Part shown: positions 8,741 to 17,482 of the stretch, piece by piece | Layout of the letters: every line of letters begins with the position of its first letter | How positions within the stretch are numbered: the first letter of the stretch is position 1 | Source of the DNA: Burkholderia guangdongensis | GTDB taxonomy: Bacteria > Pseudomonadota > Gammaproteobacteria > Burkholderiales > Burkholderiaceae | DNA length: 64,000 nt | NCBI RefSeq assembly: GCF_013403875.1 | Contig: NZ_JACBNX010000024.1 | Location: 1-64,000 of the forward strand | Direction: 5' to 3' | Notes under the pieces: generated by a model | The model's database searches: none | Seen by the model: only the letters and a program-made list of their open reading frames with translations | Told to the model about the DNA's origin: nothing | Program-made: the position numbers and the translations under genes

Positions 8741-9379
8741 TCAGGTGGAGGAATCGGGGCCGAGGATCCGGCGCACGTCGGCGGCGATCGCGTCCGGCGA
8801 GTCGCGGTCGGTCGCGAGCAGGCGCGCGCGGCCGTGTGCGTCGAACACGTAGACGGCCGAGCTGTGCGTGACCTCGTAGTTGCCGGACGGGTCGCGCTTT
8901 TCCATCTGGTACGCGACGCGGTAGCGTTTCGCGAGCGCTTCGATCTGGCCGTCGGTGCCGGTGAGGCCGCGCGCATGCTCGGCGTCGAACGCGGCGACGT
9001 ACGACTGCAGCGCCCGCGGCGTGTCGCGCGCCGGGTCGACCGACACGAACAGGATCCGCACGTCGCGTGCCTGCGGGCCGAGCTTCGCGAGCACTTCCAT
9101 CAGCCGCGCCATCGTTTCCGGGCAGACGTCCGGGCAGTGCGTGTAGCCGAAATAAACGAGCGCGACGCGGCCCCTGAACGCGGCCGCGTCGACGGGGCGG
9201 CCGTCGCCGCCCGTCAGCGAGAACGACAGGTCGGGCAGGTGGCCGGTGACGTCGGTCAGGTGCCACGGCGGCTCGGCGCGGGAGCACGCGGCGAGCGCGA
9301 CGGCGGCGGCGAGCGCCGCGCAGGCGGTGCGCAGAGGGCGCCGGCGTGGCGCGCCGGGCGTGAAGAACGGGAACGGCAT
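8741..9379 (-). CDS. SCO1/SenC family copper-binding lipoprotein
   Basis: 212 residues. The lipobox AVALAAC puts the lipidated residue at Cys32, so the protein is periplasmic and membrane-anchored. The thioredoxin-like SCO fold shows the CPDVC motif (Cys82, Cys86) and the third copper ligand His172 in the VTHSSAVY strand. SCO proteins metallate or reduce the CuA site of cytochrome c oxidase. It is the first gene of the sco-pcuC-ctaG operon on the minus strand. Confidence 0.92.
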   Translation of the reverse strand: MPFPFFTPGAPRRRPLRTACAALAAAVALAACSRAEPPWHLTDVTGHLPDLSFSLTGGDGRPVDAAAFRGRVALVYFGYTHCPDVCPETMARLMEVLAKLGPQARDVRILFVSVDPARDTPRALQSYVAAFDAEHARGLTGTDGQIEALAKRYRVAYQMEKRDPSGNYEVTHSSAVYVFDAHGRARLLATDRDSPDAIAADVRRILGPDSST

Positions 9380-9657
9380 TCAGAAGCTCGGTCGGACGAA
9401 AACGATCGCGCGGGGAGCGGCCACGAGCATCCGGCGCCACGCCGCGCGAGAATGCGACTGTAGCGCACTTTGCGCGCGGGCTCCTCGGGGATGTCGTTCA
9501 GCGCCGGCCGGCGGGGCAATATGTCGCAGACGCGTATGCCGCGCGGCATGCCGCGCCGGTCGGGCCGGTTTCGCACCATGAAGGGGCGCGGTCGCGGTAA
9601 GATGCGCAGAATTCCGACCGCGGCGGCGCGCGACGCCGCCATTCGAGCACTTTATCG

Positions 9658-10410
9658 ATGCAATCCGTCCCGGCTTCCGTGTCCCTGACCGATACCGCGT
9701 TCTTCTTCGATTTCGACGGCACGCTCGTCGAACTGGCGCCGACGCCCGACAGCATCGACGTGCCGCCGTCGCTGATCGCGCTCATCGACGAGCTGCGCCG
9801 CCGCTCGCACGGCGCGGTCGCGATTTTGTCCGGGCGCGGAATCGACAGCATCGATGCGTTCCTGAACATGCCCGATCTGCCGATCGCGGGCCTGCACGGC
9901 GCGGAGCGCCGCGACGCGAACGGCGACACGCAGCGGATCGGCTTCAACGACACGCGCCTGCTGCGCATCGAGCGCGAGCTCGCGGCCGTCGTCGATCGTC
10001 ATCCGGGGATGCTGCTCGAGATCAAGGGCGCGGCGGTCGCGCTCCACTATCGCAACGCGCCGGAGCGCGAGGCGGTCGCGCGCGCGGCGGCCGAGCGGCT
10101 CGTCGCCGACTATCCGGACGCGTACGTGCTGCAGCCCGGCAAGATGGTCGTCGAGATCAAGCCGAAGGGTGTCGACAAGGGGCGCGCGCTCGCCGCGTTC
10201 CTCGGCGAGCCGCCGTTCGCGGGCCGCATGCCGCTGTTCGCCGGCGATGACCTGACCGACGAGAAGGGCTTCGCGGTCGTCAATGCGCGCGGCGGCGTGT
10301 CGATCAAGGTCGGCGCCGGCGAGACGTCCGCGCGCGTGCGGCTCGACTCGGTCGACGCACTGCGCGAACAGATCGCGCGCTGGCTCGCAGACGGGCAGCC
10401 CGTCGCATGA
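9658..10410 (+). CDS. otsB: Trehalose-6-phosphate phosphatase
   Basis: 250 residues, HAD superfamily. Motif I is FFDFDGTLVE with nucleophile Asp18 and acid/base Asp20. The C-terminal acidic motif FAGDDLTDEKGF and the substrate-cap sequence GKMVVEIKPKGVDKG fit OtsB. It removes phosphate from trehalose-6-phosphate in the cytoplasm. Its stop overlaps the otsA start by four bases (ATGA), so the two are translationally coupled. Confidence 0.95.
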   Translation: MQSVPASVSLTDTAFFFDFDGTLVELAPTPDSIDVPPSLIALIDELRRRSHGAVAILSGRGIDSIDAFLNMPDLPIAGLHGAERRDANGDTQRIGFNDTRLLRIERELAAVVDRHPGMLLEIKGAAVALHYRNAPEREAVARAAAERLVADYPDAYVLQPGKMVVEIKPKGVDKGRALAAFLGEPPFAGRMPLFAGDDLTDEKGFAVVNARGGVSIKVGAGETSARVRLDSVDALREQIARWLADGQPVA

Positions 10411-11786
10411 GTCGTCTGATCATCGTGTCGAACCGGGTCGCGCCGATTTCCGAAGGCGAACCGGCGGCGGGCGGGCTCGCGATCGGCGTCTACGACGCGC
10501 TGAAGGAAACCGGCGGCATGTGGTTCGGCTGGAGCGGCGAGGTCGTCGCGTCGGGCGCGCCGCGCATCAGCGTCGAGGAGCGCGGCCCGGTCACGTTCGC
10601 GACGATCGGCCTGTCGCGGCGCGATTACGACCAGTATTACCGCGGCTTCTCGAACGCGACGCTGTGGCCCGCGTTCCACTACCGCACCGACCTGATCCAG
10701 TACGAGCGCAACGAATTCGACGGCTACCGGCGCGTGAACGTGTGGCTCGCGCAGCAGCTCGTGCCGCTGCTGCAGGACGACGACGTGATCTGGGTGCACG
10801 ACTATCACCTGATCCCGTTCGCGCGCGCGCTGCGCGCCGCGGGCGTGAAGAACCGCATCGGCTTCTTCCTGCACATTCCGTTTCCGGCCGCGCAGGTGCT
10901 CGTCAACGTGCCGCCGCATCGCGACCTCGTCGGCGCGCTGTGCGCGTACGATCTGCTCGGCTTCCAGACCGAAACCGATTTGCGCGCATTTTGCGACTAC
11001 ATCGAATCCGAGGCCGACGGCACGGTCGAGCGCGGTGCGCGGATGGCCGTCGTGCGCGCGTTCGGCGAGACGCTCCGCGCGGCCGCGTATCCGATCGGCA
11101 TCTATCCGGACGAGATCGCGTCGCTCGCGCACGCGGGCCAGCACGGCAAGGCGGTGCGCACGCTCGCCGCGTCGCTGCACGGGCGGCAACTGATCATGAG
11201 CGTCGACCGGCTCGATTACTCGAAGGGGCTCGTCGAGCGCTTCCGCGCGTTCGAGAAATTGCTCGAGCACGAGGCGTCGCGGCGCAATCGCGTGTCGTTC
11301 CTGCAGATCGCACCATCGACGCGCGCGGACCTGCGCGCGTATCAGGACATGCGCCGGCAGCTCGAATCGGAGTCGGGCCGCATCAACGGCCGCTTCGCGG
11401 AGCTCGACTGGACGCCGATCCTGTACATCCATCGGCAGTACGACCGGCAACTGCTCGCGGCGCTGTACCGGCTCGCGCGGGTCGGCTTCGTGACGCCGCT
11501 GCGCGACGGGATGAATCTGGTCGCGAAGGAATACGTGTCCGCGCAGAATCCGGACGATCCGGGCGTGCTCGTGCTGTCGCGCTTCGCGGGCGCCGCGCGC
11601 GAGCTGACGGGCGCGCTGATCGTCAATCCGATCGACATCGGCGGGATGGCCGATGCGCTGTCGCGGGCGCTGTCGATGCCGCTCGCGGAGCGGCGCGCGC
11701 GCTACGACGACATGATCGCGCAGCTTCGCGAGAACAACGTGTCGGTGTGGCGCGACAACTTCCTGCTCGATCTGAAGCGCCACTGA
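10407..11786 (+). CDS. otsA: Trehalose-6-phosphate synthase
   Basis: 459 residues, GT20 family. Visible hallmarks are the N-terminal SNRVAP loop, WVHDYHLIPFARAL, VDRLDYSKGL and RDGMNLVAKEYV. It joins UDP-glucose and glucose-6-phosphate into trehalose-6-phosphate, which OtsB dephosphorylates; the product is an osmo- and stress-protectant. Length agrees with E. coli OtsA (about 474). The last codons run into an 11-base tandem repeat that contains the stop codon. Confidence 0.96.
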   Translation: MSRLIIVSNRVAPISEGEPAAGGLAIGVYDALKETGGMWFGWSGEVVASGAPRISVEERGPVTFATIGLSRRDYDQYYRGFSNATLWPAFHYRTDLIQYERNEFDGYRRVNVWLAQQLVPLLQDDDVIWVHDYHLIPFARALRAAGVKNRIGFFLHIPFPAAQVLVNVPPHRDLVGALCAYDLLGFQTETDLRAFCDYIESEADGTVERGARMAVVRAFGETLRAAAYPIGIYPDEIASLAHAGQHGKAVRTLAASLHGRQLIMSVDRLDYSKGLVERFRAFEKLLEHEASRRNRVSFLQIAPSTRADLRAYQDMRRQLESESGRINGRFAELDWTPILYIHRQYDRQLLAALYRLARVGFVTPLRDGMNLVAKEYVSAQNPDDPGVLVLSRFAGAARELTGALIVNPIDIGGMADALSRALSMPLAERRARYDDMIAQLRENNVSVWRDNFLLDLKRH

Positions 11787-11803
11787 AGCGCCACTGAAGC
11801 GCG
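11772..11803 (+). repeat. 11-base tandem repeat across the otsA stop codon
   Basis: Nearly three copies of CTGAAGCGCCA (11772-11782, 11783-11793, 11794-11803, the last ending differently). The otsA stop TGA lies in copy two. Because the unit is not a multiple of three, changes in copy number would shift the frame but meet another TGA at once. Confidence 0.85.
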
Positions 11804-11827
11804 AATAGCGCATTCCCGGCCGGACGG

Positions 11828-11863
11828 AAAAAAAGCCGCGGTGCGCGATGCACGGCGGCTTTT
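11828..11863. terminator. Bidirectional terminator between otsA and the ABC exporter
   Basis: A stem AAAAGCCGC / GCGGCTTTT with a long inner segment, preceded by a run of seven A and ending in four T. It sits between converging genes (otsA stop 11786, exporter stop 11887), so it can serve both strands. Confidence 0.8.
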
Positions 11864-11886
11864 CATCGGCGGACCGCCGGCGCGCG

Positions 11887-13746
11887 TCAGGCGACGCGCT
11901 CGCCGGCCGCCGGCGGTGACGGTGGAGGCGGCGGAGCGGACGGGGCCGGTGGCGGCGTGTGATGCCGCCCATGCTGCTTCGCGAGCAGGTCGCGATAGAG
12001 CCCCGGACGATTGCGCAGCACTTCCGGGCTGCCGTCGTCGATCACCTTGCCGCCGCTCATCACGATGATCCGGTCGAAGTTGCGCAGCGTCGACAGCCGG
12101 TGCGCGATCGCGATCACCGTGCGGCCGACCATCAGCCGGTCGAGCGCGCTCTGAATCGCTTCCTCGGACGCGCTGTCGAGCGCGGACGTCGCCTCGTCGA
12201 GCAGCAGGATCGGCGCGTCCTTCAGGATCGCGCGCGCGATCGCGATCCGCTGCCGCTGACCGCCCGACAGCTTCACACCGCGGTCGCCGACGATCGTGTC
12301 GAAGCCTTCCGGCATCGCTTCGATGAAATCGATGCAGCGCGCGTCGCGCGCGGCCGCGAGCACTTCGTCGCGTGTCGCGTCGGGGCGGCCGTACGCGATG
12401 TTCTCGTAGACCGAGCGGTGCAGCAGCGAGATGTCCTGCGGCACCAGCGAGATCGCGTGACGCAGGCTGTCCTGCGTGATCACCTTCACGTCCTGGCCGT
12501 CGACTTTCACGGCGCCGCCCTGCGTGTCGTAGAAGCGCTGCAGCAGCGCGAGCACGGTCGACTTGCCGGCGCCCGACTTGCCGATCAGCCCGACGCGCTG
12601 ACCCGGTTCGATGCTCAGGTCGAAATGGTCGAGGATCGCGCGGCGACGCGGATACGCGAACGTCACGCGCTCGAAGTCGACGCGCCCGCCGCGCGCGGTG
12701 AACGGCGCCGCGTCGGAGCGGTCGGGCATCCCGTGCGGCTCGAGCAGCGTCTTCACCGCTTCGGACAGACGCGCGACGTGCTGCGTGACGTCGACGAGCG
12801 CGACCGCGAGATCGCGCGTGCCGTGCAGGATCGTGAAGCCGAGCGAGCTGACGAGCACGATGTCGCCGGACGTCGCCTGGCCACGGTCCCACAGCCACAG
12901 CGCCCAGCCGAGCAGCCCGGCGGACAGCATCGCGGTCAGCACCGCGTGCAACAGGCGCAGCTTCTCGAGATACAGCAGGCTCTGCTCGCGCGCGACCATC
13001 TCGGCCTTGACCGTCGCGCCGAAGCGCTTCTGCTCGCGCAGCGTCATGCCGAACGCGCGCACGAGGCCCATGTTGCCGATCACGTCGACGAGCTCGCCGT
13101 CGACCGCCGCGGCCTTCGCGGCGAAATGGTGATGCCGCGCGGAGCCGCGCGCGGCGAGCCGGAACAGCACGACCGCGAGCACCGCCGAGCAGCTGAGCAG
13201 CGCGGCGGCCATCAGCGGATTGACGACGATGATCATCAGGATCGCGCCCGACACCGCGATGCACGGCGGCAGCACGTTCCACGACATCATGTTCTCGGTC
13301 GTGAAGATCGCGTTCGACGTCGCGGTGATCCGGCTCGCGAGCGTGCCGGGCTGCTTTTCCGCGTAGTAGGTCGGCGAATGGCCGCTCAGGTACTGGAACA
13401 GGTCGCGCCGCAAGTCGCCCGTGACCGTGACGAACGTATGCGCGGCGACCCAGCCGCCGATGCGCCACGACAGATTGTCGGCGGCGATCAGCCCGACGAG
13501 CAGCGCGAACGCGCTCCACAGCGGCCCCGGATGATGGCGGCCGCCGGCGAGCACGTCGATCAGGTGCTTGATCGCGTATTGCGAGCCGAGCGCGCAGCCG
13601 ACGGCGGCGAGCACGCTCGTCAGCACGATCAGGTGCGCGACCGGATGCAGGCGGATGTAGCGGAGCAGGAACGCGAGCGGCCGGTCCGCGTAGCTCGACA
13701 GCTTCGCGTTGTAGGCGTTGCGCTGGGCGGGGGTGAGAGCTTCCAA
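11887..13746 (-). CDS. MsbA-type ABC exporter (fused permease and ATPase)
   Basis: About 619 residues as a half-transporter. The N-terminal membrane domain has roughly six hydrophobic segments. The C-terminal ATPase has Walker A GLIGKSGAGKST, signature LSGGQRQRIAIARA and Walker B ILLLDEATSALD. Such exporters dimerise and move lipids, glycolipids or drugs out of the inner membrane. No ATG lies near the natural N-terminus; I chose the TTG at 13746 (LEALTPAQR), and this start is uncertain. The C-terminus is a Pro/Ala-rich tail. It diverges from a glycosyltransferase, so a glycan- or lipid-related substrate is possible but unproven. Confidence 0.8.
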   Translation of the reverse strand: MEALTPAQRNAYNAKLSSYADRPLAFLLRYIRLHPVAHLIVLTSVLAAVGCALGSQYAIKHLIDVLAGGRHHPGPLWSAFALLVGLIAADNLSWRIGGWVAAHTFVTVTGDLRRDLFQYLSGHSPTYYAEKQPGTLASRITATSNAIFTTENMMSWNVLPPCIAVSGAILMIIVVNPLMAAALLSCSAVLAVVLFRLAARGSARHHHFAAKAAAVDGELVDVIGNMGLVRAFGMTLREQKRFGATVKAEMVAREQSLLYLEKLRLLHAVLTAMLSAGLLGWALWLWDRGQATSGDIVLVSSLGFTILHGTRDLAVALVDVTQHVARLSEAVKTLLEPHGMPDRSDAAPFTARGGRVDFERVTFAYPRRRAILDHFDLSIEPGQRVGLIGKSGAGKSTVLALLQRFYDTQGGAVKVDGQDVKVITQDSLRHAISLVPQDISLLHRSVYENIAYGRPDATRDEVLAAARDARCIDFIEAMPEGFDTIVGDRGVKLSGGQRQRIAIARAILKDAPILLLDEATSALDSASEEAIQSALDRLMVGRTVIAIAHRLSTLRNFDRIIVMSGGKVIDDGSPEVLRNRPGLYRDLLAKQHGRHHTPPPAPSAPPPPPSPPAAGERVA

Positions 13747-14080
13747 AATAGGCGTGTGGTGAATCGGTGAAGGGGGTGTCCCGGCCGGATTGCGAGCCGG
13801 CCTTCGCCCGGACGCGGGACGTGATCCCGTAATTGTAAACAAGGCTGCGCGCCGTGCCGCCCCAATATTGACGCCAGCTAGGGCGCGAGCCCGATTTGAG
13901 ATAAAATTCCACGTCTTGCGCCTGCTGCGCGCGCCGCGTCCGCGGCACGGCGGAGCAGGGCGATATAGGGTGACATCAGGCGGCAGCTCGGGCTGCCCCG
14001 TGGAGCGGCTTTTCACTCTAGATCGGACCCGGGGGTCCGAGGGTTGCAAAGTGTTAACGCTTTGTAACAACGTAAAGAGT

Positions 14081-14110
14081 TTGAAATGTCGCGCGCCGTG
14101 TCGGTACTAA
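14081..14110 (+). promoter_or_regulatory. Possible sigma-70 promoter of the glycosyltransferase gene
   Basis: TTGAAA and TACTAA are separated by 18 bases, immediately downstream of an inverted repeat. If used, the mRNA leader would be about 230 bases. This is a pattern match only. Confidence 0.3.
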
Positions 14111-14174
14111 CCCTAGATAATCGCTTCCGGGTTCACGCCGGGGATTTTACGAACCCCTGTCAACGGGTTTTCGT

Positions 14175-14188
14175 TTAGAACGTTCTAA
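14175..14188. promoter_or_regulatory. 14-base perfect palindrome in the glycosyltransferase leader
   Basis: TTAGAACGTTCTAA is its own reverse complement and stands out in GC-rich DNA. It lies ~165 bases before the start codon and could be an operator. The binding protein is unknown. Confidence 0.4.
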
Positions 14189-14349
14189 GCCTGTCGCGTC
14201 GCCGCCGCCTGCCACCGTGCGCAGGTCCGACGCCTTCTGCCGACCGATTGATCCGATCGTCGGATGAAACCTATCCAGCAAGAGCCGTAAGGCGGGGCTA
14301 GCTGGCCAACGCTTTCCGGTTTTTAGCCGATTTTTTAGGAGTTACGCAG

Positions 14350-15414
14350 ATGCGAATCGCTCAAATCGCTCCGTTGCACGAAGCGGTTCCCCCGAAACTG
14401 TACGGCGGTACCGAACGGGTGGTGTCCTATCTGACCGAGGCGCTCGTCGAGATGGGGCATGACGTGACGCTCTTCGCGAGCGGCGATTCGCAGACCTCGG
14501 CGAAGCTCGAAGCCGTCTGGCCGCAGGCGCTGCGCCTCGACCCGACGATCCGCGACACGATGGCCCCGCACATGCTGCTGCTCGAGGAAGTGCGCCGCCG
14601 CGCGGACGAGTTCGACGTGCTGCATTTCCACATCGACTACTATCCGTTCCCGCTGTTCTCGCGCCAGCCGGTGCCGCATCTGACGACGCTGCACGGCCGC
14701 CTGGACCTACCGGAGCTGCAGCCGATCTTCAACACGTTCAACGACGTGCCGGTCGTGTCGATCTCGGACAACCAGCGCAATCCGCTGCCGCAGGCGAGCT
14801 GGCTGCAGACCGTCTACCACGGCCTGCCGGAGAACCTGCTGAAGCCGATCCCGGACGTGAAGCCGAGCTACCTCGCGTTCCTCGGCCGCATCTCGCCGGA
14901 GAAGCGCGTCGACACCGCGATTCGCATCGCCGAGCAGGCCGGCATGCCGATCAAGATCGCCGCGAAGCTCGACAAGGCTGACCGCGCGTACTACGAAGAG
15001 AAGATCAAGCCGCTGTTCTCGCTGCCGCACGTCGAATACATCGGCGAGATCAGCGAGGCCGAGAAGTCGGAATTCCTCGGCAACGCGCATGCGCTGCTGT
15101 TCCCGATCGACTGGCCGGAGCCGTTCGGCCTCGTGATGATCGAGGCGATGGCGTGCGGCACGCCGGTGATCGCGTTCAAGCGCGGCTCGGTGCCGGAAGT
15201 GATCGAGAACGGCGTGTCGGGCTTCGTCGTCGAGGACGAGCTGTCGGCCGTCGCCGCGGTCAAGCGCCTGAACACGCTGCCGCGCGAGCAGGTCCGCGCC
15301 GCGTTCGAGAAGCGTTTCTCGTCGAAGGTGATGGCGCGCAATTACGTGAAGGGCTACGAAGAACTGCTGCGCCAGAAGCGCCGCACCGTGCTGCGCGAAG
15401 TCAACGCGGGCTGA
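14350..15414 (+). CDS. Glycosyltransferase family 4 protein
   Basis: 354 residues with a GT-B fold. The N-terminal glycine-rich KLYGGTERVV loop, FLGRISPEKRVDTAI and the nucleotide-sugar motif EPFGLVMIEAMACGTPVIA (E-X7-E) are those of GT4 enzymes. It is cytoplasmic or peripheral to the membrane and adds a sugar from a nucleotide donor. Donor and acceptor cannot be read from sequence. A TTTAGGAG ribosome-binding site precedes the ATG. The leader is unusually long. It is transcribed divergently from an MsbA-type exporter and has no sugar-pathway partner downstream. Confidence 0.88.
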   Translation: MRIAQIAPLHEAVPPKLYGGTERVVSYLTEALVEMGHDVTLFASGDSQTSAKLEAVWPQALRLDPTIRDTMAPHMLLLEEVRRRADEFDVLHFHIDYYPFPLFSRQPVPHLTTLHGRLDLPELQPIFNTFNDVPVVSISDNQRNPLPQASWLQTVYHGLPENLLKPIPDVKPSYLAFLGRISPEKRVDTAIRIAEQAGMPIKIAAKLDKADRAYYEEKIKPLFSLPHVEYIGEISEAEKSEFLGNAHALLFPIDWPEPFGLVMIEAMACGTPVIAFKRGSVPEVIENGVSGFVVEDELSAVAAVKRLNTLPREQVRAAFEKRFSSKVMARNYVKGYEELLRQKRRTVLREVNAG

Positions 15415-15478
15415 GCCCCGGCCCGCGTGGCCGCATGATCGCATAGCCGTATTGCGCGGCCACGCTGTCGCTTCATCC

Positions 15479-15509
15479 GACGCCCCGCCCGGGCAACCGG
15501 CGGGGCGTC
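15479..15509. terminator. Terminator-like hairpin without a T tract
   Basis: GACGCCCCGCC pairs perfectly with GGCGGGGCGTC across a 9-base loop, 65 bases after the glycosyltransferase stop. There is no T run, so it may be a weak terminator or an mRNA-stabilising hairpin. Confidence 0.5.
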
Positions 15510-15536
15510 GCCGCATCCACCGTATCCGCTGTATCC

Positions 15537-15598
15537 GGCGCGGATACAACCGATCGGCCCGTTCGTCGGTCGTGGCGCGGATCTGTTGTATCCGCGCC
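15537..15598. repeat. 14-base perfect inverted repeat
   Basis: GGCGCGGATACAAC at 15537-15550 is the exact reverse complement of GTTGTATCCGCGCC at 15585-15598, with 34 bases between. The spacer has its own CGATCGGCC/GGTCGTGG partial symmetry. Could be a regulatory hairpin or a dispersed extragenic repeat. Confidence 0.8.
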
Positions 15599-15728
15599 GC
15601 GCCGGCCGCCGGCGACGCCCGCGAAAGCGGCGAATCACGCGAGTCGTTCATCTGGCAAGCCCGTAATGTCCCTATAATGGCCGTGCCGTCAATTCGGCCC
15701 ACGCACGATCATCGAGAGGAGAGCAGTC

Positions 15729-16514
15729 TTGGCGAGAACGAAACCCACGCGCGCGACCCCGGCCCCCGGCGCTGGCGTGATTTTCGCGCTGCGCGCGATC
15801 GGTCTCGTGCTGCTCGCCCGGTGGCTCTTCTCGATGTCGCAGATGGGGTATCACGCGTCGCTGTCCGCGATGGCGTCGTCGCCGTGGGCGTGCGTGTATC
15901 TGGTGCAGATGTTCCTGCTGCTCGTGCTGCCCGGCGCCGTCGCGCGCGACGAGCGCCCGTTCCATCCGCTGCCGCAGTGGCTGCGGCAGGCGCTGCGGGT
16001 CTTCGCGCTGGCCGGCCTCGTGTTCGCGGTGTGGTCGGTCGGCGTGTTCGCGTGGGCGGCCGGCTGGCGCGGCACGGTTCACGCGGTGGCCGAGACCAAC
16101 GGCTGGCTCGTCGCCGCCCCCGCGTTGTACGTGGCAATCGTCTGGATCTGCCGGCCGCGGCCGTTGTGGGGCACGAACGTCGCCGCGCGGCGCTTCGCGG
16201 TCGGTCGCTTCGCGATCTCGCTCGACCTGCCGACCCGCACCGCGATCGTCTGGATGGAAAGCCGCAAGGTGGGCCAGTACGACGCGCGCGAGCTGTCGGT
16301 GCGCTGGCCGAATGAGGTGAGCGAGGCGAACGAGGCGAGCGCCGCGCCGCCGCGCCGCGCCGACCCGTTCCGGCGGCCGAAAGTCGAGCTGCTGTGGGAT
16401 TCGCCGGCCGCGGTCGGCCACAACCGGCAGATCGTGATGCGCGCGCCGCTCGCGACCGAGCGCGACCGCGTCGCCGCGCATGCGCTCGACGACGCGCTCC
16501 GGTTGGTCGACTGA
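15729..16514 (+). CDS. Hypothetical membrane protein with a soluble C-terminal domain
   Basis: 261 residues starting at a TTG preceded by GAGAGGAGAG. Four hydrophobic segments are visible (about residues 17-36, 55-75, 90-113 and 125-143). A ~110-residue cytoplasmic-looking domain rich in Arg and Ala follows, ending ATERDRVAAHALDDALRLVD. I recognise no family. It converges with pdxY and follows the glycosyltransferase with a 314-base gap, so it is probably independent. Function unknown. Confidence 0.7.
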   Translation: MARTKPTRATPAPGAGVIFALRAIGLVLLARWLFSMSQMGYHASLSAMASSPWACVYLVQMFLLLVLPGAVARDERPFHPLPQWLRQALRVFALAGLVFAVWSVGVFAWAAGWRGTVHAVAETNGWLVAAPALYVAIVWICRPRPLWGTNVAARRFAVGRFAISLDLPTRTAIVWMESRKVGQYDARELSVRWPNEVSEANEASAAPPRRADPFRRPKVELLWDSPAAVGHNRQIVMRAPLATERDRVAAHALDDALRLVD

Positions 16515-16524
16515 TTAGATCGCG

Positions 16525-17388
16525 TTAGATCGCGTCCGACACCCACGCGCCGAACCACTCGCTCGGGTTCGCGATTTCGTCCTGCGCGGCAATGAGTTCG
16601 AGCTCGTAGCGTCGCGCGTCGTAGGTCGCCTTGACGACCGCGTGCACGGCCGCGAGCGTGTGCTCGAACGCGGCGCGCACCGAGTCGCCGCGCAGGCGCC
16701 GCGCGACGAAGATCGCGCTCGTCAGGTCACCGACGCCGACCGGATGGCGCGGGAACGCATAGAGCGGGCGCTGGCCGATCCACGCCTCGGTCTCGGTGAC
16801 CGCGAGCATGTTGAAGCGATCGGCAGGGCTGTTGCGGTCGTGCAGATGCTTGACGAGGATCAGCTTCGGCCCGCGGTGGATCAGCGCGCGGCACGCTTCC
16901 ACGGCATCCGCGACCGTTTCGATGCGCCGGCCCGCGAGCTTCTGCAGCTCGGTGTGGTTCGGCGCCATGCCGTCGGCGATCGCGGGCATCGTGTTGACGA
17001 TGAATTCCTCGACACCCGGCTCGGGGCGCACGCCGCCCGTCTGGCCCATCGCCGGATCACAGAAATACCACGCGTTCGGATTCATCGCCTTCACGGTGCG
17101 CACGATCTCGACGGCCGCCTGCGCCTGCGGCGGCGAGCCGAGGAAGCCGGACAGGATCGCGTCGCAGCGCTTGAGCGCGCCGATCGCCGCGATGCCGTCG
17201 ACGAGCTGCTCCATCTTCGCGGCGTCGATCGCGCTGCCGGCCCAGTGGCCGTACTGCATGTGATTCGACAGCTGGACCGTGTTGAGCGGCCAGACGTTGA
17301 TGCCGAGGCGCTGCATCGGGAACACGGCCGCGCTGTTGCCGGCGTGGCCGTAGATGACGTGCGACTGAATGCTGAGGACGTTTTTCAT
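16525..17388 (-). CDS. pdxY: Pyridoxal kinase
   Basis: 287 residues, ribokinase-like. The N-terminal LSIQSHVIYGHAGNSAAVFPMQRLG and C-terminal GVGDLTSAIFVARRL (anion hole and catalytic Asp) are diagnostic of PdxY. It phosphorylates pyridoxal with ATP to pyridoxal 5'-phosphate in the salvage pathway; cytoplasmic. Length matches E. coli PdxY (287). It stands 94 bases downstream of the monooxygenase gene on the same strand, so a shared transcript is possible. Confidence 0.95.
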   Translation of the reverse strand: MKNVLSIQSHVIYGHAGNSAAVFPMQRLGINVWPLNTVQLSNHMQYGHWAGSAIDAAKMEQLVDGIAAIGALKRCDAILSGFLGSPPQAQAAVEIVRTVKAMNPNAWYFCDPAMGQTGGVRPEPGVEEFIVNTMPAIADGMAPNHTELQKLAGRRIETVADAVEACRALIHRGPKLILVKHLHDRNSPADRFNMLAVTETEAWIGQRPLYAFPRHPVGVGDLTSAIFVARRLRGDSVRAAFEHTLAAVHAVVKATYDARRYELELIAAQDEIANPSEWFGAWVSDAI

Positions 17389-17482
17389 GGGAGCGGCCTG
17401 CGGCGGTTCAGGGTCGCTTCACACGATACCCGAGTTCCGCGCGGCCGAGAACGCGGGTTCGCCTCCGCGTGTCGCGTTGCCG

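Larger units (their letters stand above)
13747..14349. other. Long divergent intergenic region with palindromes
   Basis: About 600 bases without a credible gene between the ABC exporter and the glycosyltransferase. It holds a hairpin TCGGACC-CGGG-GGTCCGA (14023-14040), an imperfect inverted repeat GTTGCAAAG...CTTTGTAAC (14043-14068), a possible promoter (14081-14110), a perfect 14-base palindrome TTAGAACGTTCTAA (14175-14188), and a TTTAGGAG ribosome-binding site at 14334-14341. Confidence 0.7.
15415..15728. other. Intergenic region with two strong stem-loops
   Basis: No gene is seen in these 314 bases. It contains a perfect 11-bp stem (15479-15509) that may end the glycosyltransferase mRNA, several TATCCG repeats, and a 14-base inverted repeat with arms at 15537-15550 and 15585-15598. 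The distal end (GAGAGGAGAG at ~15713-15722) is the ribosome-binding site of the next gene. Confidence 0.7.
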
